From contig JAVHJL010000003.1 of the NCBI GenBank assembly GCA_036971715.1, forward strand, positions 2,356,001 to 2,420,000: a stretch of DNA of 64,000 nucleotides. Direction: 5' to 3'. The stretch comes from Arthrobotrys musiformis. Taxonomy: Eukaryota > Ascomycota > Orbiliomycetes > Orbiliales > Orbiliaceae. Below are positions 47,388 to 57,225 of this stretch, piece after piece (within the stretch, counting starts at the first letter, position 1; each line of letters starts with the position of its first letter). The notes beneath the pieces are model-generated. The model was not told the DNA's origin, did no database searches, and saw only the letters and a list, made by a program, of their open reading frames with translations. A program made the translations under genes and the position numbers.

Positions 47388-48266
47388 TTTATCTTCCTTT
47401 CCTTTCCCCATTCCCATTCTTCACACACTCTCTCCCTCTCTTCCTCCCTCTCCCTCTTCCCTCTCTCTCTCCATCTTCATCTTCCCTAAGTCCTCATCTT
47501 CATCCTCACCCTCATCTCCATCTCCATCTCCATACTTCTTCCTCCTCTCTCCCCCCTCGTAAGAACAACCGGAAGGCCAGGCCTAGAGTGAATGAACGAG
47601 CATATGAGGGGTAGGAGGCCATTTCAAAAGACGACGAAAAGATAAGAAAGAAAAAGAAAGTGTGAAAGAAAGTGTGAAAGAAAGAAGAAAGAAAGGTACA
47701 TACATTATTATATACTTTTGCCCTACCCGTCCTTACATAGACTCATCCATACCTCTCTTATACGTACTTACCTACTTATGTACACCCATCCGCCCATCAC
47801 ATCCATCACATACACACATACTTCCTACCTACCCAGGTACTTGCTTAGGTACATACTGGCCTCGAATTCAGACAGACAGACATACATGCACAAAGGTTCT
47901 CCGAGCTGTCCTGTAATCCACAATTACCTAGGAAGGGACCCCCCTCATACTCCTGCTCCTGCTCCTGCCCCGACTCGTCCTCGTCCTCTACCTCGTCCTC
48001 CTCTTCCCCTTCCCCTTCTCCTCGTCCTCCTTCTTCTTCCTTCTCTCTTACTCCCCGCTCCTCACTCCTCCCTCCGCCTTTCCATCCATATCTCAGTACC
48101 TAAGTAGGTACCTAGGTACTTGCCTACCTATTCATCCGCCCAATAATTATTGCCCATTGTGTTTGGTCATACATCCACACCAAGTACTTCCTTACCATCC
48201 CATACTACCCCAGGGCTACACACTAAACCCGCTTTTACACATTGACACTGACCTTCTCGGTCTTCC

Positions 48267-48292
48267 TTTTTTTTTTTTTTTTTTTTTTTTTT
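48267..48292. repeat. Poly(T) tract, 26 bp
   Basis: Uninterrupted T run in the nsdD upstream interval. Confidence 0.95.
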
Positions 48293-48377
48293 CCTTTTTT
48301 TCCTTTCCTTTTCTAATACCCATCCCCCCCTTCATGTTTTCGTTCCTATTCATGTCCCGTCCTACTATTCTTTTGTA

Positions 48378-48422
48378 ACCATCACCATCACCATCACCAT
48401 CACCACCACCACCACCACCACC
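48378..48422. repeat. CACCAT / CAC compound repeat
   Basis: CACCAT units grading into pure CAC units in the nsdD upstream interval. Confidence 0.9.
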
Positions 48423-48980
48423 TACCCATCCATTCACCCATTCATCCATCTCCCATTGACCACCTCTTCCCATCGTCCTAAAAGCCATTCTATATTTACA
48501 CGACCTTTACGAATTCTTTAGCCTTTACCTTCAGCTCTTAATCTGATCCCTCTTCTTCTTCTTCTTCTTCTTCCTATTCTTATTCTTATTCTTATTATTT
48601 TCTTCTTTTTTGATTTCTTTCTTTCTCCACCAGCTGAATATCGAATGAAACTTACCCGCTTCCTCGACCATTCTCGTCACTAGTTTACTTACCCACATCC
48701 TCCTCCTCCTCAACAACAACTCCTCCACAACAACCTAAACCAAAACCACAGCTGCCGGCATCCCGTCAAAACACGACGAAGGAAAAATAAAAATCCAAAA
48801 ACAAAAGCGAAGAAACGTAGCTGTTCATACAATACTTACCATATCATCATCTCCTTCATATTATTCACCCTTCCCACGCCTCGACGCCACTGGTGATTCG
48901 ATACATAAACACATTCCTCAAGAGATCCTGGTTTCATCCCTCATACTCAAAAGTTCCCGTGACGAAATACGAACCACTCC

Positions 48981-49000
48981 TTTTTTTTTTTTTTTTTTTT
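48981..49000. repeat. Poly(T) tract, 20 bp
   Basis: T run about 435 bp before the proposed nsdD start. Confidence 0.95.
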
Positions 49001-49435
49001 CCCTCTCCTTCTACGTCGCCCAATCGATTCTCGTCCACTATCTTTCCTTCGCTCATCGACTCGATATATTTATATACGATATACCCATATTCAAACACTT
49101 GGACTCGTGTTGGACGACAAATAGGAGCAATTGGAGCGGCTAACTCGCAACAACCCCGTACTATTTGGCAAACTCCTCGACTCAGAATACCTCCAGTGGT
49201 TCCATTTGCCAGTTTCCCGGTACAAATCTTGTACAATCCCGTCGCCTACTCGGCGGTCATAATTCACCAGCAGGTTAGCATTGGGAGACGCACCTGTTGC
49301 CTGGCTTGCACCGCACACACGCACACACGTACACACACACACATTCTCTCTCTCTCCCACCCTCAGATTTTCTGGTGTGCTCTTTTTTTTTTTTTCCCTC
49401 GAATATTTAAGATTTAGGACAAGGTGGTAGTAGAT

Positions 49436-51666
49436 ATGGGGTCGACTTCGGAGAACGAGAGGAGAAAAAGGTAGGATAGATTCCAGAAAGAAAGAGAAGA
49501 AGGAGAAAAGGAGAATACATTGTCCCATTGATCACGCTATCTCCATCCATTCGTTTTCAGAGCTATGCTGTGATTCACTTCTGTTGTTCTCTGATACTAC
49601 TTCTAAGAATGGCTCGCTTGGAAGCTCTTAACGAGCTCGAGTCCGCCAGTTAGACGATAATATTTATACACCGCTCTACAGTGAATGACCAAGAATGCAT
49701 ACTTAACACCCTGGAATATATACACGGACATGCAATATAACATAAAAGGCTAACATTCTCATCCTGGATTTTTCTGTTTTAGCGACACCTTGCCTTCCCT
49801 TGGTTATGCGCGATTCGACCGTGCTCCTGATGATTCGTATTCACCAAATAGGCCAAACCCGGGAAACTCGGCCGTCATAACCCCAACCAGCCCAAGTCCG
49901 AAATACGCCTCCCCGTTATCAGCATCCTCAACGTTAACAAAACCCCATGGGGATAACTACATTTCTCCGCCCGAGTCGAGAAGAACAAGCGAAAAGGTGG
50001 ATAGCTCATCTCGGCCTATAACTCTTCCATCTCTCCCTTCACTAAATCAAATGATCGATGCCCTCCCTCCCAACTATCAACCTTCGAGTATAGTATCGAC
50101 AGGTGGCGCTCCTCCCGGACCGCCTTCTCTGAGCTCTGCCCTACCTTCCTCAAGCATATCCCGTCCTTTCCCGCCGAGGTCCTTGTACGATTCCGAATCA
50201 TCAGGCCCGTTACCTCCGTCATCGGCGTTACGGCCGCCTAGTAGCCATCATTCGTCGCCGACGACCAACCTCCCACCCCCAAATAATGGCACACTAGACA
50301 AGTCTGGTTCTCACAGCCGTAATGTAACGCCTCAGCAAAGCCATGGCCCAGGCCTACCATTTAATCGTGAGCCCTCCGAAGCACATGCGCCCTATGGCCC
50401 ATCCGATCATGGTTTAAAAGGTTCGCCCAGATCGCAGCCTGGTCTGAGTGAAGGTCAATTCGGCCGGCCGCCGCCTCATTACACGCATGGTTATGAGCAA
50501 AATCATTCTCCTTATGAACATCAGCCTTACGTACAAATTTCTCCTCATATCTCAGGATTTCCTCCCCCGCCGCCTCCGCCACCCCCCCCTGCTCATTCGT
50601 CCACAAGTTCTAATTACCAGCCCGGCGGGGTATCTGGACCAGGCAGTCAGCCATTCCCAGGCCAAGCCGCGGCTCTTTTTGCATATCAGCGAGGACCCTA
50701 TGGGAACGAACCGGGTGGCCATTCCGAGGGTCCCTTTTCTCCGAAGGGGAAATCTGTCAGCGGAAAAACGAGTTTTCAGGATACATATGGGTCGGCGATC
50801 AATCGGGCCCTTGATATCTCAGAACTCAGGCGTAATTTAGATATGGTAAGGGTTCATTTCTATTTTGCGTATACTCCCCCCCTCCCCGACAAACCATCGA
50901 GATGAAAGATTTAAAGAAATTAAAGGAGATTTCGGGAGAAAAGAAAAAAAAAAAAAAAAGCATGCTAACAACATGGTCTCATCAGATTCGGGATAACGCA
51001 TCCCATTTGTATCACTTCTCAACACAATACACGCCGCAAGGGGGTCAGCCAGGAGGTTTTCAGGCTTTGAAATATTCTGGCCAGATCGAACCCTCGATCC
51101 AGGCCTTGGATGATGCCATAAGTATAACGCATCGCATTCTTGACGCCTTGCAGTATTGGCGGACCAAGGTCGTGACCGATCAAAGCCGAAAACACGAGCA
51201 GCAGATTAGCACTGCAAAGCCTATGCCAAAACGATCGATTGACCATATTGATGATGACATGAGCTATGCCGGCGATGATATGCGAGGTGCCCTGCATCCA
51301 GACCCCAAGAAGCAACGCAAGGGAGTAAGTTCATTGCCAGTCTCGTTTATATCGATCCGATACCCTTTCTAACTCGCGTAAAGAAAGCCGCTCCGCCCGG
51401 CCGCTGTCATAGTTGCAACCGTGCTGAGACACCCGAATGGCGCCGTGGCCCTGATGGTGCCCGAACCCTTTGTAATGCTTGTGGTCTACGTAAGTGCTAA
51501 TTTCCTCCATATATACACAACCCCTTTGCGAACAGGATATTTTGTACTAAACAATAGCCTAGACTACGCGAAACTGACCCGCAAGTTGAATAAAAACAAC
51601 AATGCTTCGGCTTCCATCAACCCTTCGCCGTTAGCTCGGAAATCAGCTTCGGCTTCTTTGATGTAA
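49436..51666 (+). CDS. nsdD: GATA-type zinc-finger transcription factor, NsdD-like
   Basis: Proposed exons 49436-49470, 49783-50845, 50986-51324, 51384-51489 and 51563-51666; 548 residues. The single C-terminal GATA finger is C487-HSC490, 18 residues, then C509-NAC512, in the context [20 protein letters not shown] and CGLHYAKLTRK, exactly the NsdD/Nsd1 pattern. The N-terminal two thirds are Pro/Ser/Gln-rich with a run of ten Pro; a helical segment (about 350-430, [20 protein letters not shown]) precedes a basic acidic-mixed linker. Family knowledge: NsdD activates sexual fruiting-body development and represses conidiation in aspergilli. The first exon is the least certain part: [12 protein letters not shown] joins in phase across a 312-bp intron, but another 5' exon is possible. 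An ATG-led 14-codon frame (49609-49653) lies inside that intron. Confidence 0.9.
50944..50959. repeat. Poly(A) tract in nsdD intron 2
   Basis: Sixteen A residues between the donor at 50846 and the acceptor before 50986. Confidence 0.9.
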
Positions 51667-52849
51667 CCAAGTCTGGCCTGTAGCCAGTTAGTTATACGGG
51701 GCATCTTGCGATTCGACAGTTTTTATATAATACTGCCGTGCATTTGGATGGTGCACCAACCGACGCCATTATTTCTCGTTCCCCAGCGAGATTTACTTTG
51801 AGATAAGCCTGCATATGTATAATGCTGATACGGAACTGTTATGAATACTCATACCTCAATATGGCTTTTTTTTTCCTTTTCTTCCTTTCACCCTTACCTC
51901 TTTTTTTCTCCTCCTTTTGTCGTTTTTGGGCTCAGTTTTTACCGTCCTTGCACTGATGCACTGCTTTGTTGTAAAGCATCTTCGACGGCGTCCCGGAGTT
52001 CTTTTTATACCGAGGGGTTTGTTTTGGCGTTTCTTTGCGAACTGAGGGGCACTTTTCATACAAGTGATTTTGATTCCCTTCCAGCTTAATTTTTTTATCT
52101 TATTCCACAAGTTTAAATGAGGCGAGGCGACCCTTGAAGTTTGTCTTTTCACTGTCATTCCGTCCTTGTGCCAAACTTACTCTTATTCTTCTCCTCTTCT
52201 TTCCTGCCACTTTTTTCTTTTCTTTTCCCTTGCGCAATTCCACGGGGCTGCTCAAACTACTCATCCCCACAGGCTTCATAGCAGTTTTTTTTTGGGGTTT
52301 TTTTTTTTTTTTTTTTCCCGAAGCCTTTTTTTTTGTATTATATTATTGCCAGCGGAGGTGTATGGCGGGCTGGACTACTCAGCTGATAACTTTACCAATG
52401 CAAACCCATAAATTTGGGGCCACAATCCACACATGATTTGCCAGCACCGTGTTCTAAGCTGCCCAGATAGGCTTCCCTGAAGTGGTGCAATCGTATGGAC
52501 TTTCCTTGGTGGGGCATTTCTAAGATCAGATGCCCCGCGTGGGAGCGAAACGTGGGATCGAAAAGTGATACAACACCAATCAGCTCCGGACAAAATTAGG
52601 TAAGCTGCGCTGGAGGTCAATTCCCAATTAGTCAGGATAGAGTACTTTTCTCCGTAGATTAAGTAAGGAAGCACCTACTTAAGCAACTTGCTTAGGGATG
52701 TAGGCCTTCAACTTTTACTTCGACTTCACTTAGCTTTACCTTGACCACTCCATACATGTCTCAGTATTGATTCGAACGCCTCTATTCACACTCATTTTTC
52801 TAAATCCGAAGTTCGAGTTCCGCGGCGAGAAGAAGGGTATATACGAAGA
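51667..52849. other. Interval between nsdD and the glutamate-cysteine ligase gene
   Basis: About 1.2 kb. The left half is T-rich nsdD 3' sequence with a 19-base T tract (52298-52316); the right half is the promoter of the next gene. No coding evidence. Confidence 0.6.
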
Positions 52850-55800
52850 ATGGGGTTGCTGTAAGTCCGTTGCTCGTTCATATCGACCTCTGTCTCTTTG
52901 CCTCCGGTGGTACACTCATCATTATATTACCAGGCTGACCTTGCTTTGAATTGCAATTGCAGGTCTCTAGGAACTCCTCTAACCTGGGAGGAGGCAAAGC
53001 CTCATGCGGATCTGGTCCGCGAACGAGGGATCGAGGTGGGCATTGATGAAGCCTGCATACCCCGGCCTAGACAAAAGGCGAAGACCTCAATCAAAACATC
53101 AGCTAACACATAACTCCCATACAGCAATTGTTGAATATCTGGAAGAAGGCCAAGAGTAAGGAAAGAGATATTCTTCTCTGGGGTGACGAGGTAACTTCGT
53201 CCTTCCTACCCCTTCATTTCCCAACACCCTCCACCATCTCTTCTCGGGCCTGCCAACCAGGAAACTGCACAAACCCTGAGGGCGCAAACGAATAGAATTC
53301 CCCGGGGGTTCTATCATTCTCACCGTCCTAATGGCACAATGCCGCTCCCCGTCTTTTGTGTGACATTTCCAAAAGAAAAAAAGAAAGAAAAAGAAAGCCT
53401 GCAGCCACCCTTACGGATCTGTTACTCCCACGATATATCCCGGTCACACTCGTCTTACATTTCTCGCGTGGCAATTTTAGATCGAATATCTAGTCGTTTC
53501 ATACGACGAGGATTCCAAAGATGCACGACTATCTTTGCGACAAGCCGAGATCTTGAAGGATCTCGCGCATGACGAAGAGCTGCGGAAGGCGGGTGGTTGC
53601 GTCCCAAGTCTGCAGGAAATCAACCAGTACGTACATGCACAAGCTTCGAGGTTTTCGGGCTCCCTCAATGATAATTTGACGGCGGTAGCGGGCTAACAAT
53701 ATTACCTTGTGGCTATTTTTTCCATTTTGTGATTCCTTGATGTTAGAAAACCTGGTCAACGAGTACCAACCTTCCACGCGGAGTATGGTAGATTCATGCT
53801 CGAGGCAACTCCCGGTGCTCCTTACGGGGGTACGCTCCGAGACCTCCTCACAGTGGAACCAGATATGATGAAAAGGTTAGACAGACAATCCTGCGTTTAC
53901 CGTGATGGTACTTTGTACTACATTTGCCATGTATTCGCGAGAGTTTTCCTGACATGCGCGCATCGGTCAGACGAGTGATTGCAAAACAGCATATGACCAA
54001 AAACGAGACTCCAATTACTATGACATCTTTCCCACGGCTCGGTGTACCGGGTGCATTTACGCAACCATACTACCCACCGCATGGGCCAATCGCCAGAAGC
54101 ATATTTGTCCCCGACGAGATAATAAATCCGCACATACGATTCCCTACTCTCACTGCGAATATTAGGTCACGACGAGGCAGCAAAGTTTGTATCAACCTTC
54201 CTGTATTTTATGATGAGAAGACCCCGACTCCGTTCAAGGATCCCACTGTCCAATACGACTTGTCCGACTACCCTGAAGATGGAAATGTCCGAAACGGTGC
54301 TGTTAAGGATGGCCACGTCTATATGGATGCCATGGGGTTTGGGATGGGTTCATGCTGCTTGCAGATAACCTTTCAAGCTAAAAACATCAGCGAAGCCCGG
54401 ACCCTGTACGATCAACTCTGCCCACTTGGGCCAATCATGCTTGCACTTTCCGCTGCAAGTCCGATATTCAAGGGTTATTTGACAGATATCGACTGCCGCT
54501 GGAACATAATATCAGGAGCAGTCGATGATCGTACAGAAGAAGAAAGAGGCTTGAAGGTACGTTCCTTGTCTCGAATACAATCGCGGAAACCTAATATATA
54601 AACTTATTTTGAACAAAACTAAAAACCTTCTAGCCGCTCAACGAAAACAAGTATGTCATTCCGAAATCTAGGTACGACTCGGTTTCAACCTACATATCAC
54701 AAGATCCGGGTTTTCGGCCAGAGTACAACGACGTTGATATTCACCAGAACCTTCCGTTGAAGCAGAAGTTGCTGGGCGGAGGTAAGTCCGCTATAACCCT
54801 TCCTAAAGTATCGGAGATGAAAAGAGGCGAAAAACTAATGGCTTCTTTCTCTTTCACCCTCCTTTCAGGGATGGACGAGCAATTGGCAAAGCATTTTGCC
54901 CATTTGTTCATTCGTGACCCTCTTGTTATTTTCAGCGAAAGTATTAATAATTATCATGTTGAAAATAACGATAATTTTGAGGTAAAGATCGAGCCTGAAG
55001 CGATCGTTTTTAATGCTGTAGCCCATAATTCTGACCAAAAATTACAGAACATCCAATCAACGAATTGGCAGCATATGCGCTTTAAACCACCACCCAGCGC
55101 CGAGGATGCGATAGGATGGCGAGTAGAGTTCAGGAGCATGGAAGTGCAGTTAACTGATTTTGAAAATGCCGCATTTTCCATTTTTATCGTCCTCCTAACC
55201 CGGACTATCCTTTCTTATGGCTTGAACTTTTACATCCCAATATCAAAAGTGAGTGTTTTGTTTGTTTTTGTCTGTGCGACGAAAAAGAAGGAAGAAAGAA
55301 GGAAAGGAATGGGCTTATAGATGGGACTGCCATCTAAGATATTCGAATGGGCACACTTCCACGTGGCTGTTGTTACGTTACTCCGTATCGAAGATTTTGT
55401 AGGGTTGTGCTAACATATTGGCGCTATTTGTACCACAGGTCAGTGAAAACATGGAGACAGCTCATCGGCGGGATGCAGTTCTCTCCGAAAAGTTCTATTT
55501 CAGAAAGCAAGTATTTCCGCCTCGTTACGCAAACCGTAGTGGCAAGGGTTCCAATACTAGTCCCGGCGGCTCAATATCCAATACGCCGAAGCCTGTCGAA
55601 CTTGGTCCAGTGGAAGACGAATACTGCTTGATGACGATCAACGAGATCATGAACGGACAGTCAGGCCAGGATGGGTTCCCGGGATTGATCACTCTGATCG
55701 AGTCCTACCTGAACTCAGTAAATGTGGATGTCGAAACGAGATGTGAACTCGCGCGATATCTTGACCTAATCAGAAAGCGGTCCACCGGTACATGGGAGAC

Positions 55801-55966
55801 TGCAGCCACGTGGATTCGAAACTTTGTTCGCGGTCACCCAGACTACGAGAAGGACAGCCGTGTAAATGCCGCTGTCAACTATGACCTGGTCAAGGCTGCC
55901 GAAACACTGGGCAACGGTGAAGGGAAAGGAACAGATCTTTGGAAAGGTCTTTTTGAGAAACGATAG
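52850..55966 (+). CDS. GSH1: Glutamate-cysteine ligase catalytic subunit
   Basis: Ten exons: 52850-52860, 52963-53035, 53125-53190, 53481-53626, 53747-53875, 53971-54556, 54634-54781, 54869-54981, 55048-55248 and 55439-55966; 666 residues, the normal eukaryotic length. The family start MGLLSLGTPLTWEEAK is restored by splicing the 11-nt first exon. Other blocks: WGDEIEYLVVSYDED (Glu residues for Mg-ATP), PTFHAEYGRFMLEATPGAPY, MDAMGFGMGSCCLQITFQA, LSAASPIFKGYLTDIDCRW, and NIQSTNWQHMRFKPPP with IGWRVEFRSMEVQLTDFENA. Family knowledge: joins glutamate and cysteine to gamma-glutamylcysteine, the rate-limiting step of glutathione synthesis in the cytosol, feedback-inhibited by glutathione. Animals add a modifier subunit; none is seen here. 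Tail ends KGLFEKR. Complete. Confidence 0.97.
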
Positions 55967-56387
55967 AGAAAAGCTGGTTGAAGTCTTCCAGTCTTTGTAA
56001 ACAGGGCGGGTGATAACGATCGTAGGTAGAAGTAGTAGTACAGTAGAAACTTTCGCTACAACCAAGGGCCTAATCATAATTAGAGCCAATAAACTGCATT
56101 TCTGCATCCCTAGCTATGGCTCAAAGGGGAAAATGTTCCGTGGGGTCTATAAACATGTGAATTTTCATGTTTGCTTCAGTAGCTTGGTGACTAGGTGGTG
56201 AATCTAAACCGGTATCGACGGATACAAAGTCGGGGCCTTCGGGGGTAGACCAAATTCCAAGCCATTCCCGTATATTTATCACGAAAATTTCTGCCGCTAT
56301 ATACCTCGATGTATGTACAGACGCTTCAAACAGCGTACCTATTTTTGTGCCCCGGAGCCGCCCCATCACTAGACGTCGAATACGGCA
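55967..56387. other. Convergent 3' region, GSH1 / NDUFB7
   Basis: About 420 bp between the two stop codons; 3' untranslated sequence of both genes. Nothing else recognised. Confidence 0.65.
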
Positions 56388-56826
56388 TTAATTGGATCTC
56401 ATGCCGGGGTTTGCGGCTTTCAGTTCCTCCATCTTTTTGACTCTCTTCATAAATTCATCATATTGGCATTTTTCGTAGGAGTGACGTTCGTTCTGTCGTG
56501 TGATAAAAAACGTATCGGAAGATTTTGTCAGTCCAGGCGTTGTTCAGGCTTGATGGCACGACATCCTTCGGACGGGGAGCACGGGGATCAGGCTTCACGC
56601 ACCTCACACTTCCACGGTAGGTACATTGTTTCGAAACGGCATCGGTTGAGGGGTATCAGAAGACCTGCGCATCGGTCTCGGTATGCTAAGGGCAATCGAG
56701 CCTCGGACATTTGCTCGGCGGTAACCACTGGGTATGTGCTTGTCTGTCAGCACTCCGGATGTATATATGGCTCCTAAGATGCCATTGCGTATCAGACATA
56801 CCCGGGATTTCTTGTGGAGGAGACAT
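56388..56826 (-). CDS. NADH:ubiquinone oxidoreductase subunit NDUFB7 (B18)
   Basis: Three exons, 56826-56802, 56727-56603 and 56492-56388, splice into 84 residues starting MSPPQEIPVVTAEQ. No exon is long enough to stand out as a reading frame. The protein carries the family's twin CX9C pairs: C28-C38 in DRCAGLLIPLNRC and C49-C59 in KCENERHSYEKC, plus SEARLPLAYRD, YLPWKCE and QYDEFMKRVKKMEELKAANP, all typical of fungal B18. Family knowledge: an accessory subunit on the intermembrane-space side of the complex I membrane arm, imported through Mia40 via its CX9C helices. Both introns have GT-AG ends and all phases close. Divergent from the Mbp1 gene with 399 bp between starts; a GAC/ACG repeat lies in its probable 5' leader. 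Confidence 0.93.
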
Positions 56827-56837
56827 CGTGGCTATAT

Positions 56838-56868
<31 letters not shown>

Positions 56869-57225
56869 TGCCAGTGTCGTTGACGGCGTTCAGTAATCGG
56901 AGAGGATGTATTGGACCGGTGATTCTTGGCTTTTGGCGGGTGTTGTTGGTTGGAAAGCGAGAGTTGTGTTTGCGAAGTGCCAAGAAAAACCAAAACGGTT
57001 CGTTTTGGATCTCATCGCTCCACACACGCGCCCACATGCACACGCATCACACACGTCGTCTCCTCGACCTCTTTCCCCCCATCCCATCCATTCCTTTTGA
57101 ACCTCTTGAACCTTTTGAACCATTGCTACCCTGGTTGATCACCTTGGTAGCATAGGAGCTTCATCTGCAGTTCATATCCCGCCCGTTCCTCTCGCTCCAT
57201 CGCCCAGGAGCGCTGTATTGACATC
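56827..57225. promoter_or_regulatory. Bidirectional promoter, NDUFB7 / MBP1
   Basis: 399 bp separate the divergent ATGs. It contains a CGT trinucleotide repeat (56839-56868) next to the NDUFB7 start. I see no ACGCGT MCB box, so autoregulation of the MBF gene through this element is not supported here. Confidence 0.6.
56839..56868. repeat. (CGT)n trinucleotide repeat in the NDUFB7 leader
   Basis: About ten CGT units, ending 13 bp upstream of the NDUFB7 ATG as read on the - strand, so likely transcribed as an ACG/GAC run. Confidence 0.9.

Larger units (their letters stand above)
41869..49435. other. 7.5 kb repeat-rich intergenic region upstream of nsdD
   Basis: No gene recognised on either strand. 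The interval is loaded with simple sequence: 49-base T tract (42113-42161), KpnI-centred palindromes (42466-42483, 43067-43076, 48105-48114), A tract (44892-44912), GAT repeat (45475-45530), GTAT array (46473-46575) flanked by complementary pentamer arrays, a second GATCA array (47350-47387), pyrimidine-rich block (47400-47560), T tracts (48267-48292, 48981-49000) and CAC/CAT repeat (48378-48422). A 156-codon - strand frame with a hydrophobic start (43869-43402) has no family resemblance. The right part is presumably the promoter and leader of nsdD; no natural 3' transcript boundary is visible further left. Confidence 0.6.

Noticed and set aside
46440..47390. Possible CRISPR-like array
   Set aside because: Units are 4-5 bp tandem microsatellites without spacers, and the genome is eukaryotic.
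52760..52830. tRNA-like TTCGAAT / TTCGAGT loops
   Set aside because: The flanking bases do not form the 5-bp T-stem or an acceptor stem on either strand.
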